From assembly GCA_004369085.1 (NCBI GenBank), contig ML210150.1, positions 124,001 through 188,000 of the forward strand: a stretch of DNA of 64,000 bases, read 5' to 3'. Position numbers and translations under genes: made by a program. This document shows, piece by piece, positions 48,906-62,320 of this stretch. This stretch comes from Coprinopsis marcescibilis (taxonomy: Eukaryota; Basidiomycota; Agaricomycetes; Agaricales; Psathyrellaceae). The first letter of the stretch is position 1; each line of letters starts with the position of its first letter. The notes under the pieces were generated by a model. The model searched no databases and was not told the DNA's origin. It worked only from the letters and a program-made list of their open reading frames with translations.

Positions 48906-51691
48906 ACCAGTGCCCTACATGCCGCTTTGGACTCGACTCTTAAAAGGCACGGTCTCATTCTACATTTTACAATTGCACTCTCGTCTTCTCTCTCTCGCTT
49001 TCCGGCTCCCAGCACATGCACACAACACGGCACACTCTTTTGGAATCATACCCCTCATTTAGAATACTCACTTTCATTTTTATTGGACTACATTAGTAAC
49101 TGTCTCCGGCTGCGACACATTCGTTCCCCCTTTTTCCATTTCTAATGCAGCGCGGAGGATCTTAAACTGTTGGGATTCGGATTGAATTTATGTTCAATGT
49201 TTACTTTTTCTACCTGTCTCTTTCTCTGTGGTATCTATTGGATTGTTACAGTTACATCAAGTTCCTAGCGGTTTCTCTCATTCTTGACACGGACATTGGT
49301 TTCTTTTTCTTTTGACAACGACAATCCTGCAATCTCTCTAGCGTTACTACGGATCTCTAAAAGTTGAATTGAAAGGTCGGAGATAAGCTAGAGTGCGGAG
49401 GTGTCGATCTCAGACGAGGGACGTCAAACGAAAAGTTTTTGACCGAAGCTTAATGAAGGATGGACTCCCAGCAGATCCACCGCGGGCGCAATAACCTGGG
49501 CGGCACGGTTTGCTGGAAAGGGAAAGTGGATGGACTTGTAATTGGATTCATTTGAGAAATAGGGACCGGTGGAGTGGTACGAGGATGATCCTCAGACTAT
49601 GGGGGGAGCACTTCTGACGTTGCGAGGAGGTCGAGGCCGACCACTGGCCGATGTGCTATAAATAGAGCACAGATGACCCCTAAACTGCCACGCGCAAAAA
49701 GATGACGACTGCTAGCTGCGATCATCGTGCTCTGGCCTTGCATTCACAAGGACTCTGGCGACTAGTCGGTCAGGACACGTACAGAGACCGATATATATAG
49801 CAGGTGTGGTTACATACAGCGTTCCAATCAGAATTCTGTTCTGTGGTTTCGTAACGGGCCTCGATCGAAAGGTGGACTTAAAGGCTTGCCATTAAACGTA
49901 CAAGCGGTGTGAGCGAGAGGGCGATGTCCGAGCGAGCGAGCCATCTGGACAGCCGTTGTCCACAGCACAAGACTGACTTGCCGACCGCCAACCTGACATC
50001 TCGTCCGGACCAAATCAATTTGGTCCCGTGGGATCACCTCCGATCCAGCCCCGATCCCGAGCACGTGGGAGCACCTGCCTTTTTCGTCGGCAGGAAACCG
50101 TCGACAACGGTGGTTTGATGACGCCTGTCTCCATGCGCCTTTTGCCTGCCCTGCGAGTCCAAAGTGGCTCCACTCGCTCTCCCACCATATTACCTACCTG
50201 TATGACTGATTACTGAGAGATCGGACACATGAATTACATTATCTCGTTTCCCGAGCTACCGGCAAACACTATGAATGAGAAAGAAATACCCAATGCATGA
50301 TCGAGTACAGCCAGCCTGCGCTAGTTCCCATGCATGGGTAGCCATAAGCGCCCAATGACACGGGCTAACCTATTGCGGATTTAGGCTTTACCATTCATCC
50401 CGTTCGCACACCGTGTCGGACCCAGACGCACAGGATTTTTACCAAACTCTCCTCCATCAAGCGCCCTTTCGAAAGGAAGAAATTCTATTGCAGATCGGGA
50501 TGATGCAATAATTATCACTGACAGCTCTCGCTCTCTGCAAAGACTGCGCGGCATTGGAGAAAAAGGTGGTTGTCATGCAGGGTCGCGATGTCGTGAGGAG
50601 CCCACCCGCTGGCATGTTTTTGCGTCAAATGTCCATGTCAGCGAGGAGCACCTTGAGCGAACTTATCAAACTAGAAATTCTCCATATGGGGTTGTCAGCA
50701 GGATAGCAAATTGGTCCCAGCCAACCCAGCCAAGCGGTCCGCACCCTCTTGCGTCTTTTTGCCCACCAAAAGCCCAAAAGGGATAACAGCACATAAAAGG
50801 CTACAACGCCGCTGCTCCGGAAAATCCGCCGCAATTGTGCAGTCCACAAGCTCGCAGCTTGGGGTCGCATGAAGAAAGGATACTGTGCGACTCGGGGCTT
50901 GTCTATCGCACAGGATCTTTTTTTTGGACGTCAAGGCAAGACTGGAGAAAGAAAGCGGGCATCAGGATGTCCCCCCCCCCAAGGAGAGATCGGAAGCAAC
51001 AGACGCATCCGAAAAACCACGTACCCCTATGTAGCCAAAGCGACTAGTATCCCAAGGTAACCAGCCACGAGATCGATATCTCTCTCCTGCCAGGATCCTC
51101 CCTTCAAACGCTCTCAATCACTCGAGCCAGGGAGATTAGATATCATCAGTTTCATGATCCCTCATCCTGTTGCAACATGCTGTTCAACAACACTGTGGGA
51201 GACACCATCGATACTAAATTAGCACAACCCACACTGCATCGATTCACGCTCTGTGATACGCAATCTTTCTCTTGATTATCTTCCAGGTTAGCGTGCGGCA
51301 GGGATTCGGAAAAATGAGGAATTATACTCTCACAGCTACAACGGAGAGTGTGTGAAGTCTTTGTGCAAGTTCAAATGCAAGTCGCTTTTTGATTATCAAT
51401 CAAGAACAGGTTATGGAAGAAGCAGATAGCGAGGCAGAGCAAAGGAAAAAACGTCCATAGATGTTAGTAGAAGGGGCGTGCTGTATGATGGGGAGGGATT
51501 TGCTGTATATGTCACAATGTGCAGAGAGAACGAAAAGAGCCCACAAGATAAAAAGAGAACCACTGATACACTGTACAAAAAAAGAACGGAACGAGCAAGG
51601 GAAAGAAACGGATACCGAGCTTGCGGTATCAAACTCTACAGATAGTCCAAGAGCTTCTTCGCCAGCCATCAAACATGGAAAACTCGATTCT
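48906..51691. other. Gene-free gap of about 2.8 kb between convergent genes
   Basis: Unusually long for a gap between two convergent genes in this window. It contains T-rich 3' UTR sequence at the left, an A/C-rich middle, a run of ten C at about 50971-50980, and several weak frames on both strands. None has a recognisable domain. Two TATA-like elements are described separately. I did not see transposon ends. Confidence 0.5.
49657..49665 (+). promoter_or_regulatory. Orphan TATA box
   Basis: A consensus TATAAATAG is flanked by the short inverted repeat GTGCT/AGCAC (49653-49670). A second TATATATAG lies at about 49792. No gene is recognised downstream on the plus strand. Confidence 0.4.
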
Positions 51692-53725
51692 TCACAGTTC
51701 ACCGGGGGTTTTGTTGTATTGGAGTGGCTGCAGATGTTCATTCATCTGAACGAAGCCAAAGTCCGGAGAAACTAGTCGCGAGTTAGCATGCGAATCTCCC
51801 ACCATGTGTTTCAAACGTTTTACTCACAGCGATTGATGTCCGTAGCGTAGCTGTCGGTCAACGGAGGGGTGTTGGCTTGGGAAGAAGAAGTATGCGACGC
51901 TGCAGAGATCGAAGAAGTTGAAGTCGAAGGTCGATTTCTGTGTGTCCAGTTGTCGCTCATGTCCATTGATGCCGTTGGACCGACAGCACCAGGAATCGCA
52001 GAGTAGGCAAATTCAGCCTGACCAGAGTTGAACCCATATGGGTCTACGGACGGGAGCTGAATCATGCTCCTAACACGAGGAATTCCACCCGTGTTTGACG
52101 AATCGTCCATTGTGGGGCGTGGAGAGGTGGATGGCCTCTGCTGCTCAGCAGAGCTGTCGTACGGGCTCGGGTATGGGCTAATCGCCTGACTATGCCTCCG
52201 AGCGCGGCGAACGCTGAGATTTCCAGCTGGATAGCTGGATTTTGACGACGGTGGTCGGGAAGGGGAGATCGGCCGATGGCTCGAGTTTGGCCGAGAGTAG
52301 TCGCTATGCATGTGCTCATCCTGATAGGGAAGAGAGGAGACTGAGGACATGGAGTAGCCAGTTGCAGGCCGGCTGTCGGGAGACAGAGACGACCCGGTGT
52401 GTTCGCCTTGCATCGGCATGGACGAGAAAGGAGAGCCATAGGTCGTATTGATCGTCGGGGCCGGCCGCGAATAGCCGCCACTGCTCGGATTCAGCAAGGA
52501 CGACAGACTGCTGTTATTGTTGTGACCGTGGGTAGAGGACTGGTTGTTGCTGGAAAAGGACCAAGAGTTTTGTTCGGAATAGGGATACTGAGAGGACATG
52601 ATGTCGCGGGTCGAGTTTGAGTAGGAATTCATGGAGGAAAAGGCGTTTGAATTGCCGCTGTCATCCGTGGATCCAATTGGGTGGAGGGTGTGAGGAGAGT
52701 TTGAGTATAGACCATTGTGGGACATGTGTGGCGAGTCGGACGGAACGGTCAAAGGGGGAAGAGCCGACCGCTGGTGATAGCTGTTGGCGCCCCAACTGTT
52801 GCCTCCGTGACCGAGGGGGTTGAAGGCGCTGGGGGCAGAGAAACCGCGTGCGCGTCCGATGGGACCGCCAGCCATTTTGTTGTGGGCAGCAGGACCTATT
52901 GAAGGTACCGTGAGAGGGAGAGGGCCCATTCCGATCGCGGAACGAGGCGGGGGTATGGTCGGCTGCTCCTGGGTGTCCCGCTTTCTAGGTTTCGGGAGAC
53001 GAGGAGGAACCCGACGCTTAAAGTTTGCGACGACTTCTGGCGGAGAATGTCTATTGAGAGTTGGATGTGCTTTACCCTTTTGATCAGGATACTGACAAAG
53101 AGAGAAAGAGAAGAGACATACACCAGGTGCTGGCGTCCGGGTCGTCGATTGCAGGATCTACATTGCGCAGGTTGACCTTGCGCATAAAGCCATAGATCTG
53201 TTTGCTCTGTAAAAACGAGACCATTGCGAAAGGAGAAAAGAACCGTACGTTTAGTTGCCGGGAGAAGCTCGCGAATCTCGATTGACGATAGATGCTTGGA
53301 AGAACATGGAGAGCGAGCTGCTCTGGCCGCTCGACGATGATATGTTCTCCAGCCTGGTCCCAGCGAATCATATGGTGATTTTCGGAGCGTTCGAGCAGAC
53401 TTTGTACGAGACGCGTCAGAAAGAGAATGCGAGAGAAGAGCGAGAGAAAGCGTTACGCGTAGAGCTTTGTGAGAAAGGTGGCCTGTGGCTTTGTCTCTGT
53501 CTTTGCAGCATGGGGATCTGTGGGCGACTTGGAGTCTGGCGACTGGTTCTGGTCGTGGATCTCGTCTGAACTGTTGCTGGACGAGCCGGAGTGCTGGGAC
53601 TGGACGAGCTGGGGCGACTGGTAGGGCATCTGCTGGGCCTGCTGCGGGGGGTACGAGGAGGACTGGTCCTGGTGACGGTATGGCGGTGAGCGGGGTGGAT
53701 AGCTGGGAGGATAGAGATCAGCCAT
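51692..53725 (-). CDS. HSF-type DNA-binding transcription factor
   Basis: Five exons. The N-terminal about 85 residues are proline-, serine- and glutamine-rich. The HSF winged-helix domain reads ATFLTKLYA, LLERPENHHMIRWDQAGEHI, SIYRQSRFASFSRQLN, IYGFMRKVNLRNVDP and, after an intron, WSHPTLNRHSPPEVVANFKR. The recognition helix SFSRQLNxYGF is intact. The signature basic segment RRVPPRLPKPRKRD follows. No obvious HR-A/B trimerisation coiled coil comes after the domain, which resembles Sfl1/Mga1-type HSF relatives more than canonical Hsf1. The remainder is a long serine/asparagine/proline-rich, disordered tail. A final short exon, joined by a phase-1 intron, encodes FSPDFGFVQMNEHLQPLQY. The start is the first ATG of the frame. 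Confidence 0.88.
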
Positions 53726-53977
53726 AGGAGGGAGAGTTGTATGTGTGTGGAGAGGGCAAGTGCGGACCCAAAAGGATAAGGTCAAAGTTGATATAAATTG
53801 CCTGCTGGAAATTAGTATTTTGTCCCATTAATCATATTCCCAGATCCAGATCTCACAGATACCGCCGAGGAGATCTAGATGCCGATTGCCGGCCTGCCTT
53901 CGGAGGCATGAGAACACTCTCGGACTCTTTCGCCGGTCCGCCACTCCCTTTATTTTAAAAAAACAATTCACAAATAG

Positions 53978-56520
<2,543 letters not shown>

Positions 56521-58344
56521 CGTCCAACAATTGCTAACCGACGAGAGAACGAGGGGGAAGGGAAAACAAAAACCAAGGTGAAGACAAGAAACGTCGATCA
56601 AGGGGTACTGTCCACATATAATGCCATCAGTTCTTTAACTGGTAACATCGGTTTCCCACTGACTAAGCTTCCAAAAACGCGTCTGCCCTGTCTGTCCCAT
56701 GCGGTCTACTGGACAATGGCGCCTTTTTCATTATAACCACCATCCTCCCCCTTTCATTTGTGCTCGCGAGCCTACTAGCCCACCTCGAGCCAGGCTGGCT
56801 CACTGGCAACCGATTTTTTTCTGGCAACATTCAATTTGGGCTGATCCATTCAAATGCCCTTTCTCGTTCCTGTGCCTCTTGATCTTTGGAACAAGTGCCG
56901 GCACAGGGAAAACGGCTCGCCACTTCATTCCGGATCGTCCGTATCGTTGCTGCAGACTGCACATTATAGCTGTGCGTTTTCATGGCCTCAAAATCCGACC
57001 TTTCGGCTTTGGGGTCAGCCCCGCAACGACATTTCCAGCTCGATTCAAAGGATGCTCGGCAGCGGCGGTTTCCATTAGTCTGTGACTCCTTCTGTAGCAA
57101 CCATACGGCTTTATAGACTCTTGGCTTCCGAACAAACATCTGGCGAAATGCACACAGTAATTGCTCGGGTCAATTGGCAAACCTCTGATGCATGTCCACC
57201 CAATGGAAAGCTCGTGGTTTGTTCTATACATTTCCTGCGGTCTTGTGAACACCAGTGCTTTAATGTGACCCACACCATTAACCCCTCTTGCCAAACTATA
57301 GTGCACCTATGACCTATTTTATGACCCATGGAGAGCGGAAGGTATTGTTCAACCCCCTTCCCTCGCGTTCTGCCAGCATCAACATTACTCAAGATTGCCC
57401 AATCTTGCAGGGAATTTGTCAGGCTTTACTGCCATCCTTGCCGTCTTTTGTAGGTATCGAGAATTGATCCAGGGTCACCGGCGTCAACTATGATTCTTAG
57501 CCTGAATGCTATCTGGATGTGCGAAACCGTTTAATATCGATGCAATGATACCTCTTCTTTCCAAGTTCTGATATCTGCAGCAGAGAAGCATCTGAATCAG
57601 AAATTCGATTAAGCTCAGATCTCACCTGGGCTATACTACTGCGTGGATCCAGTGCCGGAATCGCCTGCTCCTCGATGGTTGCATGGAGCTTTGATCAACC
57701 CGAGGTGTCCCACTATCCATTTTTGCATAACGTCGTGGGTGTACCCTGACTATCTCTGCCACATAGTGTGCTGATGTCACTTTCGAAAACCGCCATTTCG
57801 ACTCGACTTTCAACGCGACTGTAAGCGCAACGGCCGTGAGGGTCCCGTGTACTGCCTTGCCTTGGCAAGCGATCGACATTGTTTCGTCGGTCCCAGAAAG
57901 GCCCTATCCTGAACCTGCTCTCTGTGCGTTTTCGAGTACTTAATGTCACTATTGCACTGGGATAAAGCATGTTTTAACAGCAAATGTTTCTTAAGATCCG
58001 TCCAAGCGATTCAAGACGAAGGTCCTTTTTGAACGACCCACCGAACTCCCCGGACCAAACGGCCGGTGTGAATCCGAGCAATTCCAGCCGATGATTACGG
58101 AAAATGACACTACGTTGGATGTATCATTTGAATGCAGCAAATCCGCGACATGCGAAGGAAAAATCGCAATTACCGCATGTTCCTGCTAACCTTTTCCTCC
58201 CTTCCCTTACCTATAAAAAGGGACTGGCTAGAGAACTCTGTATTTGATACTTCGCCCCAGACGGGAGGTTATTCTGGCAGAGGGACCAGCGCTAGTTCAT
58301 ATTCTGGCCACACTGTCGTCAAGGCCCCTTGTTAATCCTTGCCA
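56521..58344. promoter_or_regulatory. 1.8 kb intergenic region between divergent kinase and transporter genes
   Basis: This is the longest divergent spacer in the window. Weak frames occur on both strands (for example 57631-57879 minus), but none is supported. A TATA box near the right end (listed separately) belongs to the transporter gene. The rest is unremarkable, with no repeats seen. Confidence 0.5.
58212..58220 (+). promoter_or_regulatory. TATA box of the MFS transporter gene
   Basis: TATAAAAAG lies 125 bp upstream of the start codon at 58345, a plausible spacing for a fungal core promoter with a leader of about 95 bases. Confidence 0.6.
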
Positions 58345-61318
58345 ATGTCTCTGGGGAGGCGGCGTTCGATAGAAAGGAGATCCTTACTCGAGGGCGTCCC
58401 TCCATCGTACCATTCAACGGATGACGTCAGTCTAGCCCCTTCTCCTGTCCAGGGATCCCCTCCAGGGCCAGCCAGGGTATTATCCAGAGCGGATCTGTAT
58501 TGGATGTTGGCAGGCCTCTGGGCGGGTGTTCTGCTGGGCGCATTTGATGGTACGTATCAGCTACTCCCATATTGGTCCACAAACATATACTACCTTTGCA
58601 GGCACAGTCGTCGCAACGCTTCTCACAACAATAGGAAGTGAATTCAACGCGTCAGACCGAGCATCTTATATCGGGACATCGTACTTGCTATCAGTCTGCT
58701 GTTTCACACCCCTTTATGGTGGGTCCACGTTTGTTCCGTCGGCTAACTTCTAATTAACCTTGCTTCCATTTCAAAGGTCGATTATCTGACATTCTCGGGC
58801 GCAAAGGCGCCATGCTCCTGGCGCTGTCCCTCTTCGGTATGCTAAATAACCGGCCTTTGTGGTTCTGCGCTGGCGGCTTAAAGGCTGTGTCTTTGCTTTC
58901 AGCCACAGGAACAATCCTTTGTGGAGCCGCACCCTCGATGTCCAGCCTGATTGTGGCACGAACGATCGCTGGAATGGGAGGAGGAGGGTACGTGTTTAAT
59001 TAGAACGCGCGCTTTGAGCATTCCTTTTTAACGCATTCCGGCACCAAATCAGTGTCATGACAGGTCACCACATGGCGTCTCTATAGTCTTCCCTGAATTC
59101 TGACAGAATATCTCTTTCTTTCTTTAGTGTCCAGCATAGCAGTCAGCGACGTCATCCCTTTGTAGGTTCTTGCAGCACTCTCCATCTCCTCGCACCTCCT
59201 GACCGTCTCGGATAGGCCACGGCGGGGCATATATCAAGGAGTCGCCAACGTGTATGTCGACAGGCGCGAGATCTATTCTATTTTCCGTATTCCTTACGTA
59301 TCAACAGATTATACGGCATTGGCGCTGCAGCAGGAGGACCATTAGGCGGTTGGATTAACGACAACTACGGCTGGTGAGCAGCCATCATGTTTTCACACCA
59401 AACGTCTCTGTCACTAATCACAAATCCCCTTCAGGCGACTCGCCTTCTGGATGCAGGTCTGGTGATCACGATTCTCGCACATTCGCTGATATTGAATGGA
59501 TCGTTACTACAGACACCGTTCTTCCTGTTCTCCATGATCATTGTGGCGACAAAAGTGAACATTGAGCTTCCGCAGGAGATCCGGATGGAGTCAATGGCGA
59601 CCAAAATACGCCGGATCGATTATTTAGGATCTCTGACTCTCGTCGGTGCTGTTGCCTGTCTCCTTTTGGGGGTTAGCTTGAAGACAACAGAAGAATTGCC
59701 ATGGACAAGTCCTACCATCGTCGCTCTGCTCTTTGCGAGTGCGACAAGTGCAGTCGCTTTTGTTCTGGTCGAGAAATACTGGGCACCATTCCCTGTCATG
59801 CCGATGCGATTGATTGCGCAAAGAACGCCACTGGTGATCTCACTCGCCAATCTCCTTGCCAGTGTATCTGCGTTCTCCATGGTAAGCCATGGTGCTGTTT
59901 TACAAGGGAGGTGGTTGAATTGACATCGTATACCAGTTGTACAATGCACCTCTGGTGAATGCAGTCCTTCACATGCCCAGCGATCGAGTTCTAACGAAAT
60001 CCTCAGTATTTTATGGCGGTCAGATTGGAGAGTTCAGCTCTATCTGGTAGGTTTCAAAGCAGTACATCTGGCGGACGAGGTTGTAGATGACATTTACCAA
60101 TAGGACTCTACATGCTTCCCCATTCGGTTCGTATTTCTTCTTCTTCCATGAACAATACTCAATTACCCAATATCACTAGATAGCTATCCCTACAGGAAGT
60201 TTGCTTGCGGGTTGGTGTGTATCCAAATGCTCAAAATGGGTACGAAGTCCGCTCATAAACGACCAAGGCTGATGCGAAGGACGGGAAAGCTGTATACCCT
60301 GACCTTGATTTCTGGCCTCAGCGCGTTGACTGCAAGTTTATTGGCAAGCTGCTGGACCGAGAACACCTCCTCCTGGCGCCTTTGGATCGATTTGGTACCA
60401 TCTGGCTTCGGGATGGCCAGCTTCATCACTACCACCCTCATTGCAAGTCCCTGACCCCGTTCAGCGTCGAAGGATTGGCTCACCGTGAAGAATAGGCAAT
60501 GATCGCTAACGTGCCCAAAGAGGATATGGCAATTGCCACAGGGAGTAAGCTGCCAGTTCTATGCAAGCAGAGAGAGATTGATTCTGATGACATTACAAGT
60601 TACTTACTTGTTCAGAACCACAGGCCAGGTCCTAGGAGTTAGCCTGAGTGGTGCCATCCTGCAAGACGTGCTTCTGCACAAGCTGAGAGAGCGAATACAG
60701 GGACCGGATGCTGCAGAGGTGAGCAGTTCCCGGCCGTCATTTTGCCAATCGGGTGGCTAACGCAAACGTGCAGCGCATCTATGCCATTCGGTGAGATACG
60801 CCTTGACGGCCCTTTCTTGCTCGTTTTAACCTCCTATCCAGCCACAATGCGGCTATGATACCTGATTTAGATCCTTTGACCCGCCAAGCTGCGGTCGCTT
60901 CCTATGCAGACGCCTTACGTGTCGTGTTTATATGTCAAAGCGCCATTAGCGTTCTCGCCTTCATGTCCAGTATTCCAATCCAAGCGAACGAGTTGTCGTA
61001 AGTGCAACTTCATGGTGCCCGCCCAACAAGGACGAGGTCACTTCTCTTCCTTTCTCCAGACAATCAACAGCGCTCGCACCGCCGCCCCCGCCATTACCAC
61101 CGCAAAATACCCCAGAGGACACAGAAAGCGGGGAGGTGACAACATTGTAGCATTAGTTGATTCCGGTAAACATGTGTATAACTCGCGAAAAAATGTAATA
61201 TCTATTCAAAAAGGACAGTCATGAGTCTCTCCTTGACGCAGCCGGTGATAAAATAGACGAACCTAGTGACGTTGATGCTCTGGAAGCTTTTCTTCAATCC
61301 ACCTCCTGGGACGTTTAG
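58345..61318 (+). CDS. MFS transporter, DHA2/vacuolar basic amino acid (Vba) type
   Basis: About ten exons. The N-terminus is cytoplasmic (MSLGRRRSIERRSLLEGVPP). Membrane segments begin with LYWMLAGLWAGVLLGAFDG and TVVATLLTTIGSEFNA. The MFS signature appears after helix 2 as GRLSDILGRKGAMLLAL. Others are GTILCGAAPSMSSLIVARTI with AGMGGGG, VLYGIGAAAGGPLGGWIND, YLGSLTLVGAVACLLLGVSL, TLTLISGLSALTASLLASCW and TYLFRTTGQVLGVSLSGAIL. The TTGQVLGVSLSGAI block and a 14-span layout fit the DHA2 branch, which includes yeast vacuolar Vba transporters and multidrug antiporters. The substrate is unknown. The C-terminus EAFLQSTSWDV closes the frame at 61318. Confidence 0.86.
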
Positions 61319-61780
61319 ATACATTTACATCCTCGGGTGCGAATCGGGGTAGTTCTTGCTGGTCAGAGTCGGCGTAGCGACCTTTGTGGGTTCTAACTGG
61401 ACACGGCAGGAATTCAGAAGCCGAGACTGTAAGAACCGTTGCAGCGAATGTGAAGCCAAAGAGCGAGGACACGAAGGAACGGCGTTGGGTAAGACGGAGA
61501 ACCTTGTGGATGGACATTCTAAATCTTGGGGAACATGTATTAGTTGAATACGCGGTGGTTGACAGTCCAGGGGGCTTACTCGGTCTATGTCCATGACCAC
61601 TAGGATGGATGAATGGCCTGCAGGCAGGATATGTCGTTGTCGTTCAAAGCTGAAAGCGCGAGTCCGAATCATGCCGGCCAATGTCAGACTTTGCATTTAT
61701 TTGGCGGGCTCACCAAAAATCAATTGGGAAACTCGGAAGCGCTCGTTGTTCCTGTTCACCGCCATCTCCGTCTTGCCAGC
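61319..61780. other. Intergenic region with no supported gene
   Basis: This is 462 bp between the MFS stop and the uS14m start. A minus-strand frame at 61325-61696 has no recognisable features. The spacer holds the uS14m promoter; I see nothing else. Confidence 0.4.
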
Positions 61781-62141
61781 ATGTTCACCCAGGCCCGCAT
61801 CTTGAAGGATATCAAGGCCCGCGTTGGATTCAAGGACAAGGAATTGCTGCGACGCGCCTACCTATATGTCGCCCGGAACGAAACTCTGCCACCTCAAGTT
61901 CGTCATCAAGCCCAGCTGCAACTCAATGCTTTCCCAGCCAACACTCGCCCTACAACTGTCAAGAACCGATGTGTTATCTCTGGAAGAGGACGGGGTATAA
62001 TGAGTGATTTTGGTCTCTGCAGAGTATGTGCACAAGGCTTGGTTCTCGTCTAACGGGCAACTCATTCCATCTACCTAGTTCCAATTCAGACTGAAGGCTC
62101 TTCGTGGCGAACTCAACGGAGTGAAAAAGGCGTCATGGTAA
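61781..62141 (+). CDS. MRP2: Mitochondrial small-subunit ribosomal protein uS14m
   Basis: Two exons (61781-62023 and 62079-62141) sum to 102 codons, giving 101 residues. The protein reads MFTQARILKDIKARVGFKDK at the start and contains LLRRAYLYVARNETLPPQVR. The uS14 core is NRCVISGRGRGIMSDFGLCR, followed across the intron by FQFRLKALRGELNGVKKASW. The bacterial-type zinc ribbon is reduced to NRC and GLC cysteines, as in other mitochondrial S14 proteins. It binds 15S rRNA in the small-subunit head. Length is typical of fungal Mrp2. The start could lie a little upstream, but the amphipathic N-terminus here already suits mitochondrial import. Confidence 0.9.
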
Positions 62142-62320
62142 TCGTTGGGACCATATTGTGAGCGGGGCATGTTTGCAATTCCTATCCAAGCTAATAATAA
62201 TATATCTTAACAGGTCTCTAAGTAGTCCAAACGGCAGGCGGAAATCGTTTAAAATCATGATACCTTCGTATCGTCCCATGGAAAGGATATAGATATAATA
62301 TAATGAGTAAAGGTCACGGT

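Noticed and set aside
49909..50118. Possible small gene in the 48.9-51.7 kb gap
   Set aside because: Only 69 codons, no recognisable domain and no splice partners; not called.
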